Of a stretch of DNA of 64,000 nucleotides, positions 60,001 through 64,000 are shown in pieces (position 1 is the stretch's first letter; each line of letters begins with the position of its first letter). The DNA is taken from contig OZ026570.1 in the NCBI GenBank assembly GCA_964020155.1, positions 2,457,221 through 2,521,220 on the forward strand, read 5' to 3'. Below the pieces are notes generated by a model. The model saw nothing but the letters and a program-made list of their open reading frames with translations, searched no databases and was not told the origin of the DNA. Source of the stretch: Chondrilla cf. caribensis (lineage: Eukaryota; Porifera; Demospongiae; Chondrillida; Chondrillidae). Made by a program: the position numbers and the translations under genes.

Positions 60001-61037
60001 ATTTTGTTAGATTTAGCACCATTCCCAGTGGGCTATGTGTATTGTCTTAGGTACCTAGTGGGGATCCTCTTGTGGTATTCTCTTTTAAAGAGGAGTACCA
60101 AGTGATATTAGTGTTACATTGCATTCACAAACTCCTACTTTCAGACATACAGTGGCCTTTACAAAAATTGTGTCTCACTATTGTCCTTCACTGCAAAAGC
60201 CACCATTGGGAAGTTTAACTAGCTAGGAAGTTGCTGCAATTTGTACTACATTGTTGTTATTCCATGTCAAATCAAATGCAGGTCAGGAACTACTGTTTCA
60301 ATGCATGCTAGGTTGACAAATAACCAATCAGCATATTCTCACAGGATATACAAACTTAGTCTAGTAGTGTTCTGTGCTTATTGATTGGTTAGGTGAAATT
60401 CATTTTGATCAAATATTTTTCAATTATTGCTGTAGTACACGTGATCTCAAATGACAGCAAAATAATATTGGATCTCAATGGATCAGATGATTATAGCTTC
60501 ACTGTAAATCTCACTGTGTCAGTTGAGAACTTTTATGCAGTGGAGGGAGACTTATCAGTAACCACAGATTTCAGCTCTCAATCTGGATTTCGATTATCAG
60601 TATTGGAGTATTACACCAAGACTCATACTGAGCTGACAATACATCGACTTAATGGCACTGTTTATGTATATAGTTTGAATATCAATCTGGTATCATTGGT
60701 GGATAAGCTGAAGGGACCTTTCCAAGAGACACTAATATGGACTCTGAGATGCCACAATACCAGTAAAGTTCACAAATACACTGTAGTAGTAATTCCAGAT
60801 GAGAATGTGGTCAAAGATTACTATGATCGTACCAGTAGGTCTGAAGGTCTTCGCTGGACACCCCTGGAAGTCCTCATGTTAGTATTGAGTTTCGTTTTCT
60901 TCATAATCTTCATTGCTGCGGGAATAGTGACCTTGGTCCTTCTAGTGAGGTTTAGAAACTACAGAAGACGATATCTTCAGAACTTGCATCAGCAGTTCCC
61001 TGAAGAAAGGAGCAAAGAGAATACTTGGAAAAAGTAA
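56492..61037 (+). CDS. Ig-domain single-pass membrane protein (4 exons, about 432 aa)
   Basis: I propose exons 56492-56564, 58162-58473, 59482-59793 and 60436-61037. All internal junctions are phase 1 and total 1299 bases, ending TAA. Exon 1 is a signal peptide (MGLSGDVTSLVLVVFSLN). Exons 2 and 3 each encode one Ig-like domain of about 104 aa (VTVNLTITPSSQV, then VYLYCEVWTN, then STCYTCKA) and are near copies. Exon 4 adds about 140 extracellular residues with several glycosylation sites and a late Cys, one membrane helix (VLMLVLSFVFFIIFIAAGIV), a basic stop-transfer RFRNYRRRY and a short tail of about 25 aa without obvious signalling motifs. It is probably an adhesion or recognition receptor at the cell surface. 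The exons may be used together or alternatively; I assume both. There is no family name I can assign. Confidence 0.7.
56797..57372. repeat. Complex AC-rich and (CATA)n tract
   Basis: Over 500 bases of ACAC-rich DNA followed by about 15 CATA units (57313-57372), all in intron 1 of the Ig-like gene. Confidence 0.9.
57568..59015. repeat. Tandem duplication unit A (contains Ig exon 2)
   Basis: The unit begins at TTAACTGCATTGTACCTACA and ends just before the same words recur near 59016. It carries Ig exon 58162-58473 plus flanking intron. It differs from unit B by base changes and indels, including about 140 extra bases between about 57950 and 58115. Confidence 0.8.
59016..60311. repeat. Tandem duplication unit B (contains Ig exon 3)
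   Basis: It is homologous to unit A through intron and exon alike, and ends near the shared words ACTGTTTCAATGCATG. Divergence is larger than between the FANCI copies, so this is an older, real duplication within one contig. Confidence 0.8.
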
Positions 61038-62731
61038 GATCTTCATTGAGTGCTTGTGATTAAGTATTAGGGTTATGAACTGACCGAGTGTTAACTTCGA
61101 TGAGATGAAGTACCTCATCAGGATGGCTTCAATTTGTGATGCGATCCCAAATCCATTGTATTTATAGTAGTAATACTGTACTGGTTATACAAGACATGAG
61201 CTAAATATGTCAAACTGCCTTAGTGCCCATGTCAGAACTAACAAATAATGTTCGGGTTTCTACAACTTTAAATTACAAACTGCTCAGCTATGTATATACA
61301 GTTTATCAGAGTGCACCTGTGTATAATTTAACGGTTACAATTATATTCTCCCAACAGACTCCCCCGGGTACAGATGTGCTACAGCTATTTCTGTACAGTG
61401 TGCAGGAAAAAGCACTCGACACACGGAGACACAGTGGAGCTGCAAGATGTTATGAATGACAGCTGCACACTATAACAACTCATCATTCCAAAAAGATATT
61501 TTTGGCTTTATACGGGTCCCTGCTTGTATGATTATTTTTGATAAATCTGACATTTTTGTATGTAGCCAACAAATGTGTATTATTTTCCCAGACTTCAGAA
61601 TGTTGTATATTGTATGTACAAATCACCAATACCTTTAATTTACCATCCATTTTTAATCAATTGTGAGTAATTTATGCAGGGGGGAGTAAATTTCAGTCCA
61701 AATTTCATGAAATCAAGTTTTTTTGAAAATAATAATAATCATGATATATACAAAATATCCAAAATTGAGGCAAGCAGGGCATATATGTCAGTTGATATAA
61801 TATAATATGATACATAATGTTATAGCTATAGTAATTATATGTTATGCAGTATTTAATTTGCAATGGTATAATAATTTTTGATTCGTAATGCATACATGAC
61901 ACAAAATGAATCAGGATTGAATCAGGATTCCTTAAACTCTTAACCCTTAATCATAACTGACTCCCACTCCATGCATGTTTTGTAACCCTATTTATTTAGG
62001 CTAGTTATTCAAGATGGTGCTATGGGGCCAAAATCTGGTCACAGCACCACACTTTGCAAACCTGGAAAACTGGAAACAAAACAACGGGAGAAGGGACATG
62101 TCACTGATATTTTCACCCAACTTAGTTGGTGACACGGAATATCTTTTGAAACAATCCCCATCTCCATATGTTGCCAGTAACTCTATAGCTACATTTGGAG
62201 GTGCTTACTATAATACCAGTCCATAGGCAATATTTTGCGAAACTGCAATGTATGGGAGGTATAGCTCCGCCATTTTGTTTCCATGTCATCCCTACATAGA
62301 GAGTGCTATCGCACTCTGTGATATTATGATTTCATACTAGTCATACTAATGTACAATATACATTGCTTTAAATTTGTGCAAATTATGTGTATTCATATAG
62401 ATATCTATTACAATAATATCAGATAATTAATATCCCATGAATGAATTCTGATGCAATACTACTGACAACAATGCACTAAAATAAATGCTTATATTTATAC
62501 TCGAGCTCATGATCGGTATTGAATTTCCACCAAATTAAATAGTTGATTTATTGCTATTAGGTATGAAAACATACAATTACTTTGCAAGTGGATATTATGA
62601 CACTGTACACATATACCAGCTCAAAAGAAACAACCATTCCATGTCTTACACCCTATATAAATTTTAGTATATTAACATACTAATGATAATATTCACTCGA
62701 TACAGTCCAATTGGATCTTGATTGTGTTACT

Positions 62732-62826
<95 letters not shown>

Positions 62827-62937
62827 AATTGACACATTCAAACACTCTTAATTGTAATGGAAAATCCATCATTTCAGTTGGAATATAAATCACATCAAAC
62901 GATAGGGGCCGATTCAAAATACTGTAATTGTCATAAT
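61038..62937. other. Intergenic, AT-rich, no gene supported
   Basis: It contains the 3' side of the Ig-like gene, AT-rich stretches and a long (GT)n tract at 62738-62826. A 70-codon frame at 62014-62226 has no family or splice support. Confidence 0.5.
62738..62826. repeat. (GT)n microsatellite
   Basis: GT repeat shortly before the 662-bp inverted-repeat element. Confidence 0.9.
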
Positions 62938-63599
62938 AATTGTGAGCGGATCTGAGAAAACAGCCCTCTAAGGTTGTTTACGATTACACTGATAGGTGTC
63001 AAAACAGGTTGCGGTGTAAATTTTTCGAATTTTCTTTTTTTTCATAAATATGATATAAATGTTTAGTAGAATGTTCCCTGAAAGCGCGGTGACCATACGA
63101 TGTTGCATTTTGGACTTACGACTCATTATCACCTCTCGGAAGTACGCCATTTTATTCAATACGAAAATATACGGCTACCGCTATCAAGGCGCGTAATCGT
63201 ATAATTAGCACGTACATAACGGTATAATAGAACAAATACCGAATAAAGTTAAACGTCTATACGAACGATCTAGGCTCAAACTATCCTCACTGTCCCTGAA
63301 ATGACTCGGAAAAATCATTCTGTGGAACCGTACGTGAACTCGACGCCATTTTGTTTAACGAGATGACGTAATGGAACGAATATACGGAATCCGCACTAAC
63401 AACCGGAAATGATGCTATTCCCATAAATGATCGATTCAGTGCCTGATACTAAACTCGACATATCTCATAAACGGAACAAGCTATCGCAATTCCGAAAGCG
63501 TCATCGTGATGCTGAGTAGACACGCTATCGATTGATGCCAAAAAACGCAAATGCACGAAAGTGCAATAGAGGGCTGTTTTCTCAGATCCGCTCACAATT
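62938..63599. mobile_element. 662-bp element with perfect 33-bp terminal inverted repeats
   Basis: Bases 62938-62970 are the exact reverse complement of 63567-63599; the outer ends read AATTGTGAGCGGATCTGAG. The interior is visibly richer in CpG than the surrounding AT-rich DNA and has no long frame. Direct target-site repeats are not obvious. It looks like a nonautonomous DNA transposon or foldback element. Confidence 0.75.
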
Positions 63600-63942
63600 T
63601 TGTGTGTTTATTACAATTATGTCATTCAATGTGTATAATATAATATTATTGAAAATAATATTATGACAAATATATGCTTTTGAGGTATAACAATATTTGC
63701 ACATCTATGGTTCCATGTACAGTGCATTATTGTGATTTTATTATGCCTGATCATGCCCTGAGATATGACCTCTAAGACTTGCTCATAACTAGCTAGGTCG
63801 TACTGCTTTTACGAATATGACTAATGTTATAATAACTACACCACTGACAACGGTAGCAGTCAGCTGGCTAAAGGTTTGGTGCAATAAAATTTCTATGACT
63901 AAAGAATTCCATTGAGCTTGTCCACAAGATGTCATAATAATT

Positions 63943-64000
63943 TCTTGTTAATTCGCCACCGCTTTATCCGCCAAACCTTTTAATCCACCACAATTTCCCA
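63943..64000. mobile_element. CAGTGAAT-family element, cut by window end
   Basis: TTGTTAATTCGCCACCGC followed by CCGCCAAACCTTTTAATCC matches the left half of the family; it runs off the window. Confidence 0.6.

Noticed and set aside
62014..62226. 70-codon frame MVLWGQNLVTAPHF
   Set aside because: No homology, promoter, or splice context; too short to trust.
1..64000. tRNA, rRNA or CRISPR features
   Set aside because: No cloverleaf, rRNA-like or spaced direct-repeat arrays recognised; the tandem arrays have no unique spacers and the genome is eukaryotic.

Overview
Host: the window is animal nuclear DNA. It has spliced genes with GT-AG introns, long (AC)n microsatellites and many short inverted-repeat transposons. 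The large multi-pass membrane proteins with a repeat-rich, beta-helix-like ectodomain suggest a non-bilaterian metazoan, most likely a sponge; this is inference, not proof.

Layout: (i) 1-2897, plus strand: 3' part of a gene for a multi-pass membrane protein with a beta-helix-like ectodomain, cut by the window edge. (ii) 4134-53915, minus strand: one large gene, FANCI, the Fanconi anaemia DNA-repair protein. I rebuilt 36 coding exons by matching phases and conserved residues. Exons 1-15 lie at 53.9-37.5 kb, exons 16-29 appear twice (37.0-21.1 kb and 20.9-7.3 kb) and exons 30-36 lie at 6.9-4.1 kb. (iii) Within FANCI intron 22, on the same strand, sits a nested paralogue of gene (i): 1301 aa in one copy, 633 aa in the other. 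(iv) 54121-54636, plus strand: a small unrecognised gene sharing a short divergent promoter with FANCI. (v) 56492-61037, plus strand: a four-exon single-pass membrane protein with two tandem Ig-like domains. (vi) 61-64 kb: AT-rich DNA with a 662-bp element bounded by perfect 33-bp inverted repeats.

The two copies of exons 16-29 (7273-20858 and 21059-36986) meet at a run of exactly 200 N. The left contig ends, and the right contig begins, at homologous positions of one another. Joining exon 29 of one copy to exon 16 of the other would frameshift and stop. The simplest reading is an unmerged overlap of two haplotypes, so the true locus probably has one FANCI gene. The two copies then give a view of allelic differences, including an in-frame loss of the whole beta-helix ectodomain of the nested gene.

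FANCI works with FANCD2 in interstrand crosslink repair. Here the lysine that is monoubiquitinated in vertebrate FANCI (human K523) aligns with Asn495, while the adjacent SQ phosphorylation cluster is kept. The C-terminus also lacks the human basic tail. The introns are full of nonautonomous TA-flanked inverted-repeat elements of at least three families, plus mini- and microsatellites.
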